Source: Alicycliphilus sp. UBA6560 (lineage in GTDB: Bacteria > Pseudomonadota > Gammaproteobacteria > Burkholderiales > Burkholderiaceae_C). Taken from it: 64,000 nt of DNA. The stretch lies in NCBI GenBank assembly GCA_002434305.1, contig DJJU01000004.1, forward strand, positions 38,453 to 102,452, in the 5' to 3' direction. Numbering within the stretch: position 1 is the stretch's first letter; each line of letters opens with the position of its first letter. The position numbers and the translations under genes are program-made. Positions 8,518-15,380 of this stretch are shown piece by piece. The notes beneath the pieces are model-generated. The model was not told the origin of the DNA. It was given only the letters and a program-made list of their open reading frames with translations, and made no database searches.

Positions 8518-9078
8518 GTGGCCCTCAAGTCCACCATCTTCAAGGCGAACCTGGCGATCGCCGACATCGACCACGGCTACTACGCCGACCACCAGCTGAC
8601 CCTGGCGCGCCACCCCAGCGAGACCGACGAACGCATGATGGTGCGCCTGGCCGCACTGGCCCTGCAGGCGCACGAGCTGCAGGACACCTGCCGCGGCGAC
8701 GGCCAGCTGGCCTTCGGCGCCGGCCTGTCCGACCCGGAGGACCCGGACGTTTCCCTGACCGACTTCACCGGCCGCAAGCGCCTGTGGATCGAGGTCGGCC
8801 AGCCCGAGGACAAGCCCCTGGCCAAGGCCAGTTCCAAGGCCGATGCGGTGGTGGTCTACGCCTTTGCCCACGCGGCCGAGGTATGGTGGAAGGGCATCGA
8901 AACCAAGCTGTCGCGGCTGGACCGGCTGCAGGTCTGGCGCATCCCTGCCGACGAGGCGCAGGCCCTGGCCCAGCTGGCCGAGCGCAGCATGCAGCTGCAA
9001 GCCACGGTGCAGGACGGCGCGCTCACCCTGAGCGGCGCCAACGGCAGCGCGGTGGTCGAGCCGGTGCGCTGGAAGTGA
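8518..9078 (+). CDS. yaeQ: YaeQ family protein
   Basis: 186 aa starting with GTG behind a clear CAGGAG ribosome site. The whole length matches the YaeQ family: MALKSTIFKANLAIADIDHGYY at the N-terminus, HPSETDERMMVRLAALAL, and the restriction-endonuclease-like core with WIEVGQPEDKPLAKAS. YaeQ has a nuclease-type fold; its E. coli homologue has been linked genetically to loss of RfaH, but the biochemical role is unknown. It lies 79 bp after purB and may be read through from it past the hairpin. Confidence 0.93.
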   Translation: MALKSTIFKANLAIADIDHGYYADHQLTLARHPSETDERMMVRLAALALQAHELQDTCRGDGQLAFGAGLSDPEDPDVSLTDFTGRKRLWIEVGQPEDKPLAKASSKADAVVVYAFAHAAEVWWKGIETKLSRLDRLQVWRIPADEAQALAQLAERSMQLQATVQDGALTLSGANGSAVVEPVRWK

Positions 9079-9090
9079 AAAAACAGTAAA

Positions 9091-9133
9091 AACCGGCTCA
9101 ATCGCTTAACAGGTAAGCGCAAGCAGCTATTGA
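9091..9133 (-). repeat. Dispersed palindromic repeat copy 2
   Basis: Shortened reverse-orientation copy ending AAGCGCAAGCAGCTATTGAA, between the ends of yaeQ and the DUF2007-like gene. Confidence 0.7.
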
Positions 9134-9147
9134 ATCAGGAGCAGAAC

Positions 9148-9453
9148 TCAGGCCGGCATCAGCCGGCCGCAGTTCCAGCATTGCTCGAAGCCGCCCTCCA
9201 CCTGCTCGCCGCAGCCCGGGCAGAACCACCGGCGCTGGGGCAGGCGTTCCAGTTCGCGCAGCAGGGCGCGGGCGCGATCGGCGTGCTCCGGGTGCTGCAG
9301 CCACAGCTCGGGCAGGCACTCGCCGGGCGGCAGATGGCCGGCGGCGGCGCCCAGGTGCTGGCGCTGCACGCTGGCGGGCAGGCCGGCTTCGCACAGCAGG
9401 TCGCGCCACAGCGTGGCGACGACGATGTTGGGGGCCTGGGTCAAGCGCAGCAT
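9148..9453 (-). CDS. DUF2007-type protein with C-terminal zinc ribbon
   Basis: 101 aa from the ATG at 9453 (an in-frame ATG at 9468 adds five residues). The N-terminal half (RLTQAPNIVVATLWRDLLCEAGLPASVQ) looks like the small ferredoxin-like DUF2007 'putative signal transducing' domain. The C-terminus has two Cys pairs, FCPGCGEQV and CWNCGRLMPA, a zinc-ribbon pattern. No function is known for the family. It lies downstream of the DUF3717/DUF1289 gene on the same strand with a 50-nt gap and may share its transcript. Confidence 0.75.
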   Translation of the reverse strand: MLRLTQAPNIVVATLWRDLLCEAGLPASVQRQHLGAAAGHLPPGECLPELWLQHPEHADRARALLRELERLPQRRWFCPGCGEQVEGGFEQCWNCGRLMPA

Positions 9454-9503
9454 GGTGCCGGCCACCATAGCCGGGCGGGGGCGGGCCGGCAAGCGGGCGC
9501 TAT

Positions 9504-9950
9504 TTAGCCCGCCGGCCCTTCGGCCGCGCGCTCGGCATAGCGCGTGAAGCGCAGCGCCGTGCCCTGCTGCGTGATGCGCTGCCACACGGCGCGCTTTTGC
9601 ACCGGCGTGAAGGCCAGCCAGTGCTGCACCTCGAAGAAGCTGCGCCCGCAACCCTTGCACCACTCGTCGCCCTGGCTGGTCGAGCAGATGGCGATGCAGG
9701 GCGTGTCCGGCGTGGTGTCGTACCAGGCCAGCCACGCGGCCATGGCGGCCGGGGGCAGGGCGGTCGCGGGCAGCTGGCGCGCGCCGCTGAAGGCCATGCG
9801 GCCGTAGACCTCGGCCAGCGCCGCCAGTTGGGGCGCCAGGCGGGCGCCGGCGTCGGCCGGGGCGCGCTGGCGCCAGAAGTTGATGGCGGCCTCGATGTCG
9901 GCGATGTGCAGGGTGGTGTCGGGGGCGGCGGTGTCGGCGGTATCGGTCAT
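9504..9950 (-). CDS. DUF3717 plus DUF1289 domain protein
   Basis: 148 aa. The N-terminal part (LHIADIEAAINFWRQ) matches DUF3717, a small domain seen in Burkholderiales. The C-terminal part has the DUF1289 Cys cluster CIAICSTSQGDEWCKGCGRSF, with four Cys likely to bind metal. Family function is unknown. A -10-like TATGAT on the minus strand lies 14 nt upstream of the ATG. It is divergent from the manganese riboswitch leader. Confidence 0.8.
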   Translation of the reverse strand: MTDTADTAAPDTTLHIADIEAAINFWRQRAPADAGARLAPQLAALAEVYGRMAFSGARQLPATALPPAAMAAWLAWYDTTPDTPCIAICSTSQGDEWCKGCGRSFFEVQHWLAFTPVQKRAVWQRITQQGTALRFTRYAERAAEGPAG

Positions 9951-10013
9951 GGCGGCAGCCCCGCATCATAGGCAGCCGGCCGGGCGTGCCTGGTATGTGT
10001 TTTGTGTTCCAAT

Positions 10014-10167
10014 GGCGCCCTTCAAGGGGGAGTAGCTCCCCGCTGGCGATGGGCTCTTCTTGGGGCCGGCGCCGGCGGACTGGCAGGTCGTCAGGACGAA
10101 GCCCACGGGCTTCCGGCGTGCCAGGGCGTGGCGGGTACCGCGCGCCGGGCAAGACCTTTGAGCGCCT
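10014..10167 (+). promoter_or_regulatory. yybP-ykoY manganese riboswitch aptamer
   Basis: The leader contains the aptamer hallmarks: GGGGGAGTAGC at 10026-10036, GGTCGTCAGGACG near 10086-10098, and GGCAAGACCTTTGAG at 10148-10162. P1 can form between GGCGCCCTTCAA at the 5' side and TTGAGCGCC at the 3' side. This is the Mn2+-sensing yybP-ykoY class, which commonly precedes TerC-family and other Mn2+ exporters, as here. About 140 nt of leader follow before the TerC ATG, including a GCCTT-GCG-AAGGC hairpin that may belong to the expression platform. Confidence 0.88.
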
Positions 10168-10305
10168 GGGTGCGCGCGCCGCCAATGCCGCGGCGCGGCA
10201 CGCCATGGCCGGCTCAAAGCGGTCGCCCCTTGCCTTGCGAAGGCGGGCGCCGCTGCCGTCCATGCACCCCGGGCATCACGTCAATGCATTTCGAGGTACC
10301 CCTTC

Positions 10306-11076
10306 ATGGATTTGGACTTTCTCACCCACACACCGTTCTGGATCGCGCTCGGCCAGATCATCATCATCGACATCCTGCTGGGTGGCGACAACGCCGTCGT
10401 GATCGCCCTGGCCTGCCGCAAGCTGCCACCGGCGCAGCGCACCAAGGGCATCATCTGGGGCACGGCCGGCGCCATCGGCTTGCGTGTGGTGCTCATCATC
10501 TTCGCCATGACGCTGCTGAACCTGCCGGCGCTGAAGATCGTGGGCGCGCTGCTGCTGGTGTGGATCGGCGTGAAGCTGATCGCCCCTGAGGAAGACGGGC
10601 ACGACAACATCCAGAGCAGCGACAAGCTGCTGGCGGCCATCAAAACCATCATTGTGGCCGACCTGGTCATGAGCGTGGACAACGTCATCGCCATTGCCGG
10701 CGCGGCGCAAAGCTCGGGCGAGCACCAGACGCTGCTGGTGGTGCTGGGCCTGCTGATCTCCGTACCCATCATCGTCTGGGGCTCGCAGCTGGTTATCCGG
10801 CTGATGGAGCGCTTTCCCATGGTCATCGTGGCCGGCGGCATGCTGCTGGGCTGGATCGCCGGCGGCATGCTGGCCACCGACCCGCTGTTCGTCAATCACC
10901 AGGAATGGCTGTGGGCGCCCAAGTGGGGCCACTTCGACGGCGAGGGCCATGCCGAGCTGCCGCGCAGCATCTACTGGGCGGCGCACGTGGCCGGCGCGGT
11001 GGTGGTTCTGGCCCTGGGCAAATGGGTGGCCGCACGCCGCGCCAGCGCCCAGGCGAGTGCCCAGCAGCAGGCCTGA
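10306..11076 (+). CDS. TerC family integral membrane protein, probable Mn2+ exporter
   Basis: 256 aa with about seven membrane helices. Two conserved acidic segments, GGDNAVVIALACRKLP and MSVDNVIAIAGAA, are the TerC family metal-site motifs. The upstream yybP-ykoY riboswitch implies induction by manganese, as for E. coli alx and B. subtilis yceF/meeF-type proteins, so a role in Mn2+ efflux or metalation of exported enzymes is likely. Ribosome site GAGGT lies 8 nt before the ATG. It ends in a Gln/Ala-rich cytoplasmic tail. Confidence 0.9.
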   Translation: MDLDFLTHTPFWIALGQIIIIDILLGGDNAVVIALACRKLPPAQRTKGIIWGTAGAIGLRVVLIIFAMTLLNLPALKIVGALLLVWIGVKLIAPEEDGHDNIQSSDKLLAAIKTIIVADLVMSVDNVIAIAGAAQSSGEHQTLLVVLGLLISVPIIVWGSQLVIRLMERFPMVIVAGGMLLGWIAGGMLATDPLFVNHQEWLWAPKWGHFDGEGHAELPRSIYWAAHVAGAVVVLALGKWVAARRASAQASAQQQA

Positions 11077-11096
11077 AGACGGTTGCGGCCCGGTGC

Positions 11097-11102
11097 TATG
11101 CT
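11097..11102 (+). promoter_or_regulatory. -10 box of holin-like gene, leaderless arrangement
   Basis: TATGCT (in CTATGCT) ends 7 nt before the ATG at 11110, with a CTGAAG -35-like hexamer 18 nt upstream. Confidence 0.4.
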
Positions 11103-11109
11103 GGGCCGC

Positions 11110-11466
11110 ATGAAACTGCTCATCAAATGGCTGCTGAGCGCCGTGGCGCTGCTGTGCGTGGCTTACCTGTACAGCGGCGTGCAGGTGCACAGCTTCGGCG
11201 CCGCCATGCTTGCGGCCTTCGTCATCGGCCTGCTGAACGTGGTGCTGCGGCCCATCCTGGTCATCCTGACGCTGCCGGCGACCATCCTCACCCTGGGGCT
11301 GTTCCTGTTCGTCATCAACGCGCTGATGTTCTGGGCAGCGGCCGGGCTGCTGGGCGACGGCTTTCAGGTGCGCGGCTTCGGCGCGGCGCTGCTGGGCTCG
11401 CTGCTGTACTCGCTGATCGGGCTGGTGATCGAGTCAGCGCTCGGCGGCCTGTTCGCGAAGAAGTGA
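11110..11466 (+). CDS. Phage-holin-superfamily IV small membrane protein
   Basis: 118 aa with four predicted membrane helices. The pattern FVIGLLNVVLRPILVILTLPATILTLGLFLFVINA is typical of the PF04020 family, named after mycobacteriophage holins but common as chromosomal genes of unknown role. There is no lysis context here. Its last 33 bp overlap the convergent M48 protease gene. No Shine-Dalgarno is visible; a -10-like box lies directly upstream. Confidence 0.85.
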   Translation: MKLLIKWLLSAVALLCVAYLYSGVQVHSFGAAMLAAFVIGLLNVVLRPILVILTLPATILTLGLFLFVINALMFWAAAGLLGDGFQVRGFGAALLGSLLYSLIGLVIESALGGLFAKK

Positions 11467-12978
11467 CTCCACGGCGCGCAGTCGCGTGTCGATGATCGAC
11501 GCCTCGATGTAGTCGGCCGCGCCGGCGCTCTTGCGCGCCAGGTCCTGGCCGGCCTTGAAGCGGTCCACCGCGGCGGCGTAGTCGTGGTGGGCGACCTGGG
11601 CCTCCGCCTCGGCGCGCACGGCGCGCAGGTTCTGCCCCTGCTGACGCCACACCTGGGCCAGCAGCAGCCAGGCGGCCGCGTCCTGCGGGTGCGTGGCCAC
11701 GCGGGTCTGCAGCGGGCCGGTCATGGCGGCGGCGTCGCCCGTGCGCAGCAGCGCTTGGGTGCGCAGCACCAGCTCGGGCCGGGCCGGCGTGCCGGCGGTG
11801 GGCATCTCGTCCAACACAGCCAGGGCGGCCGCGGGGGCGCCGGCGGCCATCTCCACCTCGGCGCCCAGCAGGCGCGCCTGGCGCACGGCCGGCGCGTCGC
11901 CCTGCACCGCTTCGCGCAGGCCGGTCACGGCGCGGCGAGCGGCCTGCCAGTCGGACAGCTGCACGGCGCTCAGGGCGGCGGCATACCAGGCGGTGGCGCG
12001 CTCGCGCGCCGGGCGGGCGGCAAAGCCCGCGTCCTGCGGCGCGGCCAGCCACTGGCGCCAGGCATCCTGACCGGGGCGCATCAGCACGCGCGCCCGCGCC
12101 GCCATCAGCAAGTGCTCCATCGAGGCTGGAGCGGGGCGGGGCGCATCGTGAGCGATGCGGCTTTGCATGTCGGCGATGCGCTGCGTGGTCAGCGGGTGGC
12201 TGCGCAGATAGGGCCAGCTGCCGTTGTCGTTGATGCGGTTGGCCTGCTGCAGCTTGTCGAACATGCCAACGAAGCCCTGCGGCGCAAAGCCGCCCGGCTG
12301 CATCAGGCCATAGCCGATGCGGTCGGCCTCGCGCTCCATGTCGCGCGAGAAGTTCAGCTGGTTCTGCACCGCCAGCGCCTGGCCGCCCACCATCAGCGCC
12401 TGAGCGGCGTCGGGGCTCTTGCTGGCAGCCAGGGCGCCCAGGATCAGCGCGCCGATCATCAGCGGCGTCTGCCGGCCCTGCTGCGCGATCAGCCGCGAGA
12501 TGTGGCGCTGCGTGACGTGGCTGAGTTCGTGCGCCAGCACCGACGCCAGCTCGTCGCGCGTGGCCGTCACGCCGATCAGGCCGAGGTGCACGCCGAAGTA
12601 GCCGCCGGGCAGGGCGAAGGCATTGACCGTGCGGTCGCGGCCCATCAGCAGCTCCCAGGCGAAGCGCTCGTCGATGTCGGCGCCCAGCTCGCCGCGCGCG
12701 CGGGCCGCCGAGCGCAGCGGCTGGAAGATGCCCACCAAATATTCGTGCAGCACCGCGTCGTCGATGTAGTCCGGGTCGCGGTACAGCTCGCGGATGATGC
12801 GGTCGCCCAGCTTGCGCTCGGCAGCGGCCGTCAGCTCCAACCCGTCGCCCAGCGTGGGCAGCGCCGCACGGGCCGCGGGGGCTGGCGCCAGGGCAGCGCC
12901 GGTTGCTATTAAAAGAGAAGCTGCCAGCGCTCTCCCAGATTGGGCTAGAGGCCTTTTTTGCTTGAAGTCCGGCACCAT
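11434..12978 (-). CDS. M48 family periplasmic metalloprotease with TPR-like C-terminus (BepA/YfgC-like)
   Basis: 514 aa. An N-terminal signal peptide (cleavage near ARA-ALP, about residue 38) is followed by the zinc protease domain with HELSH at residues 150-154 and the third ligand Glu217 in EREADRIG. A helical repeat region follows, likely TPRs. The family member BepA acts on outer membrane protein assembly and LptD maturation in the periplasm. Strong AAGGAG ribosome site before the ATG. Residues ~5-26, i.e. the signal-peptide core, are encoded by a copy of the dispersed palindromic repeat. Convergent overlap with the holin-like gene at the 3' end. Confidence 0.92.
   Translation of the reverse strand: MVPDFKQKRPLAQSGRALAASLLIATGAALAPAPAARAALPTLGDGLELTAAAERKLGDRIIRELYRDPDYIDDAVLHEYLVGIFQPLRSAARARGELGADIDERFAWELLMGRDRTVNAFALPGGYFGVHLGLIGVTATRDELASVLAHELSHVTQRHISRLIAQQGRQTPLMIGALILGALAASKSPDAAQALMVGGQALAVQNQLNFSRDMEREADRIGYGLMQPGGFAPQGFVGMFDKLQQANRINDNGSWPYLRSHPLTTQRIADMQSRIAHDAPRPAPASMEHLLMAARARVLMRPGQDAWRQWLAAPQDAGFAARPARERATAWYAAALSAVQLSDWQAARRAVTGLREAVQGDAPAVRQARLLGAEVEMAAGAPAAALAVLDEMPTAGTPARPELVLRTQALLRTGDAAAMTGPLQTRVATHPQDAAAWLLLAQVWRQQGQNLRAVRAEAEAQVAHHDYAAAVDRFKAGQDLARKSAGAADYIEASIIDTRLRAVESLLREQAAER
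12904..12963 (+). repeat. Dispersed palindromic repeat copy 3 (encodes signal peptide of M48 protease)
   Basis: Runs TTGCTATTAAAAGAGAAGC, TGCCAGCGCT, GGGCTAGAGGCCTTTTTTGC on the plus strand. Read on the minus strand in frame it gives roughly residues 6-25 of the protease. Confidence 0.75.
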
Positions 12979-13085
12979 GCTCCTTTCACCGACCTGCCGC
13001 CATCACGGCCCCGTATGATGCCCGGGCCGCGGGATGGTTTCCCGCCCGGGAATCTTCGTTGCCGCTGTTGCCTGCCTTGCTTGCC

Positions 13086-13586
13086 ATGTCCGACTCTGCT
13101 CCTTCTTCTTCTACATCGCCCCTGACCCACTTCGACGCCCAGGGCCAGGCCCACATGGTGGACGTGGGCGCCAAGGTCGCCACGCACCGCGTGGCCATCG
13201 CCACCGGCCGCATCACCATGCAGCCGGCCACGCTGGCGCTGATCGAGTCGGGCAGCGCCAAAAAGGGCGACGTGCTGGGCGTGGCCCGCATCGCCGGCAT
13301 CATGGCGGCCAAGAAGACCAGCGACCTGATCCCTTTGTGCCACCCCCTGGCCCTGACGCGCGTGGCCGTCGACTTTGAACTGCTGCAGGGTGCGAGCAGC
13401 GTGCAGTGCACCGCCACGGTGGAGACCGTGGGCCCGACCGGCGTGGAGATGGAGGCGCTGACGGCGGTGCAGGTCGCCCTGCTGACCATCTACGACATGT
13501 GCAAGGCGGCGGACAAGCGCATGGTGATGGAGGGCGTGCGCGTGCTGGAAAAGCACGGGGGCAAGTCGGGGAGCTGGGTGAGCTGA
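13086..13586 (+). CDS. moaC: Cyclic pyranopterin monophosphate synthase (molybdenum cofactor)
   Basis: 166 aa. MoaC converts the MoaA product to cyclic pyranopterin monophosphate in molybdenum cofactor synthesis. Family motifs are present: MVDVGAK near the N-terminus, KKTSDLIPLCHPLALT, GPTGVEMEALTAV and TIYDMCKAADKRM, the last holding the catalytic Asp/Lys region. The ATG at 13086 is preferred over an upstream TTG at 13059. A Ser-rich ~10-residue extension precedes the conserved part. No other moa genes are in the window. Confidence 0.96.
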   Translation: MSDSAPSSSTSPLTHFDAQGQAHMVDVGAKVATHRVAIATGRITMQPATLALIESGSAKKGDVLGVARIAGIMAAKKTSDLIPLCHPLALTRVAVDFELLQGASSVQCTATVETVGPTGVEMEALTAVQVALLTIYDMCKAADKRMVMEGVRVLEKHGGKSGSWVS

Positions 13587-13610
13587 GGGCCGTATTGCCG
13601 CCGTGGCGGC

Positions 13611-13961
13611 TCAAGCGTCGCCGTCGTCCGCCTGCTGCGCTGCCCGGCGCTTGCGGTCTACATGGTAGGCCGACAGTACCTGGGCGACCACCATGTCCAG
13701 CGCCGGGCGGGTGTTGCCGTCCCGGTCGGTCCACACCTTGGGCGTGATGCTGCCGGCCACGGCCAGTGCGTCGCCCACGTCCAGCGCCAGCAGGGCAGCC
13801 ATGGCGGCGTGGTCGAAGGCGATGCAGTTGACGAACAGCAATTCACCCTCCCCATCGCCCGCCGCCGCGCGCAGCCGGGCGGTGACGTAAGGCTTGCCGT
13901 TGGCGCCCGTGCGCTGCTCGGGGCGGGCGTGCAGCTTGCCTGCGATGAGGGCGTCCATCAT
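13611..13961 (-). CDS. Small SSB-like OB-fold protein
   Basis: 116 aa. Sequence such as MDALIAGKLHARPEQRTGANGKPYVTARLR and FVNCIAFDHAAMAALLALDVGDALAVAGSITPKVW follows the single-stranded DNA-binding protein pattern (strand with G-K-L, later V-x-G-S/T and W). It lacks the acidic DDDIPF tip found in the main SSB at 23829, so it is probably an accessory ssDNA-binding protein that does not recruit SSB partners the same way. It ends in a charged RKRRAAQQADDGDA tail. Start codon 25 nt downstream of tRNA-Arg on the same strand. Confidence 0.8.
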   Translation of the reverse strand: MMDALIAGKLHARPEQRTGANGKPYVTARLRAAAGDGEGELLFVNCIAFDHAAMAALLALDVGDALAVAGSITPKVWTDRDGNTRPALDMVVAQVLSAYHVDRKRRAAQQADDGDA

Positions 13962-13986
13962 GGGTGGTTTGATCGAGGAGGAAGGA

Positions 13987-14063
13987 TGGCCTGCCCGGAG
14001 GGACTCGAACCCCCGACCTATTGCTTAGAAGGCAATTGCTCTATCCGGTTGAGCTACGGGCAG
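13987..14063 (-). tRNA. tRNA-Arg (anticodon TCT)
   Basis: 77 nt on the minus strand. Acceptor CTGCCCG pairs with CGGGCAG; the D-arm is GCTC...GAGC, the anticodon stem ATTGC/GCAAT with loop CTTCTAA gives anticodon TCT, the T-arm is GGGGG-TTCGAGT-CCCTC, discriminator G, and CCA is encoded in the genome. The accessory patch with toxin-antitoxin and pilin genes begins directly beyond its 5' end. Confidence 0.96.
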
Positions 14064-14317
14064 TTGCGCGGCGGGTGCCCGCCGCAAGGGTAGGGATCAT
14101 ACTTGCCCGCTTGGGCTTCCATGCTCCCCAGGCTGTAAAGCATTCGGCCCCCAGAGCACGGTCGGATGGCCTTTGCCAGCACTCATGCGCTGAAGGCTCT
14201 GCGCGCTAGCGGCCTCCAGCCAGCGGGCATAGGGCGCCACAATGCTTCGTTCAACGCATCAAAACATCAGCGCGTACTGAAGTCAGCTGCCATGCCGCTC
14301 TACAGGAGGAAGCACCC

Positions 14318-14566
14318 ATGCGCACTACCATCGACCTGGAAGACGACATCCTCATCGCGGCCAAGGAAATTGCCCGTGCCGAGAACACCAGCCTGGGTAA
14401 GGTCATCTCGCGGCTGATACGCCAGGCGCTCACCGGGAGCGCTGCCCCGCAGGCCACGAATAGCTCGGCTGCAGCGGCTGCTACGGGCTTTGTCCCTTTC
14501 GATGCGCGCGGAGTGGTCGTGAGCGACGAGCTGATCAACCGTTTGCGCGATGCAGAAGGCGTTTGA
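14318..14566 (+). CDS. Ribbon-helix-helix antitoxin (VapB-like)
   Basis: 82 aa. The N-terminus MRTTIDLEDDILIAAKEIA followed by ENTSLGKVISRLIRQAL is a ribbon-helix-helix DNA-binding domain of the VapB type. The C-terminal half, after an Ala/Ser-rich linker, would wrap the toxin. A strong ribosome site (AGGAGG) precedes the ATG. It lies 3 bp ahead of a PIN-domain toxin gene, the usual antitoxin-first order, and probably represses its own promoter (CACAAT -10-like box near 14239). Confidence 0.88.
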   Translation: MRTTIDLEDDILIAAKEIARAENTSLGKVISRLIRQALTGSAAPQATNSSAAAAATGFVPFDARGVVVSDELINRLRDAEGV

Positions 14567-14569
14567 GCG

Positions 14570-15007
14570 ATGCGCGCACTGTTGGACGTCAACGTCCTGA
14601 TTGCCCTGCTGGACGCCGCCCACCTGCACCATGCCAAGGCCACGCAATGGCTGCAGCGGGAGATTGGCCGCGGTTGGGCGTCCTGCCCGCTGACGCAAAA
14701 CGGCTGCTTACGCATCATGGCCCAGCCTGCCTACCCCCAGGCACTGCCGCTGGCTGCCGTTGCCGGCCGGCTGGCGCAAGCGGCTGCACATCCCGCGCAC
14801 GCTTTTTTGTCTGACGATTACAGCTTGCTGGACGCTGGTACCCTGCATTGGCGCCATCTGCTGGGCCATCGGCAAGTCACTGACGCCTACTTGCTGGGCT
14901 TGGCCGTTCGGCACCAATGCCGCTTTGTGAGTTTTGATGCGCGGATTGATTTCAAAGCCGTTGCTGGTGCTGAGGCCGAGCATTTAGTGACCCTGTCGAC
15001 TGGTTAA
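14570..15007 (+). CDS. PIN-domain toxin (VapC family)
   Basis: 145 aa PIN-domain ribonuclease-type toxin. LLDVNVLIALLD gives the first catalytic Asp (Asp6), followed by the SCPLTQNGCLRI motif common in this VapC subgroup, then TDAYLLGLAV and SFDARID with the remaining acidic positions. Active VapC proteins cleave tRNA or rRNA until neutralised by the antitoxin. Coupled to the antitoxin gene with a 3-bp gap. The reading frame is intact, so the pair looks functional. Confidence 0.9.
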   Translation: MRALLDVNVLIALLDAAHLHHAKATQWLQREIGRGWASCPLTQNGCLRIMAQPAYPQALPLAAVAGRLAQAAAHPAHAFLSDDYSLLDAGTLHWRHLLGHRQVTDAYLLGLAVRHQCRFVSFDARIDFKAVAGAEAEHLVTLSTG

Positions 15008-15028
15008 AGATTAAAGCTGTTATGACCG

Positions 15029-15307
15029 ATGGTGGCTTGGCGGGAATTGGAATCTGGCTCCAATTTTTTGCTGCGCTTTTCGCTGAAGCAGCAGGTTTTG
15101 CCCGAATTCTCCGGGTGCACCTTGCCTATCGATACCGCTGTAGGCCAGCGCTGCGCCCGGCTGCACGTGCCAGACAAGCGAGGTAAGCGTGATGCGCTGA
15201 TAGCGGTTACAGCGCTGGTGCATGGCATGGCAGTGGTCAAGCGCAACGTGGCCGATTTCATTGCGACGGGGGTGTCCATCGTCAACCCATGGGAGCCATC
15301 TCAATAA
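15029..15307 (+). pseudogene. Decayed PIN-domain toxin (FitB/VapC-like), 5' end lost
   Basis: The open frame has about 65 C-terminal residues that look like a second PIN toxin: TLPIDTAVGQRCARLHVPD, RDALIAVTALVHGMAVVKRNV and ATGVSIVNPWEP. The first catalytic Asp and the N-terminal half are missing; in their place the sequence runs through an AATTGG/CCAATT element at 15045-15065. No antitoxin partner precedes it. I read it as a truncated remnant, not a gene. Confidence 0.65.
15045..15065 (+). repeat. AATTGG...CCAATT short inverted element, copy 1
   Basis: AATTGGAATCTGGCTCCAATT, an interrupted palindrome; further copies with the core TGGAAYCTGACCCCAAT are at 15333 and 24485. Confidence 0.6.
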
Positions 15308-15332
15308 CGCCGTGCACGGGCACTGATGCGAA

Positions 15333-15377
15333 AAATTGGAATCTGACCCCAATTTCCTCCACAATTTACTCCAATTT
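15333..15377 (+). repeat. AATTGG...CCAATT short inverted element, copy 2
   Basis: AAATTGG at 15333-15339 and CCAATTT at 15349-15355 enclose ATCTGACC; an extra CCAATTT follows at 15371-15377. Together with copy 1 it brackets the decayed PIN gene. Confidence 0.6.
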
Positions 15378-15380
15378 CCC

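Noticed and set aside
11110..11466. Phage holin as evidence of a prophage remnant
   Set aside because: The PF04020-type family is common as a chromosomal gene and no other phage gene is near.
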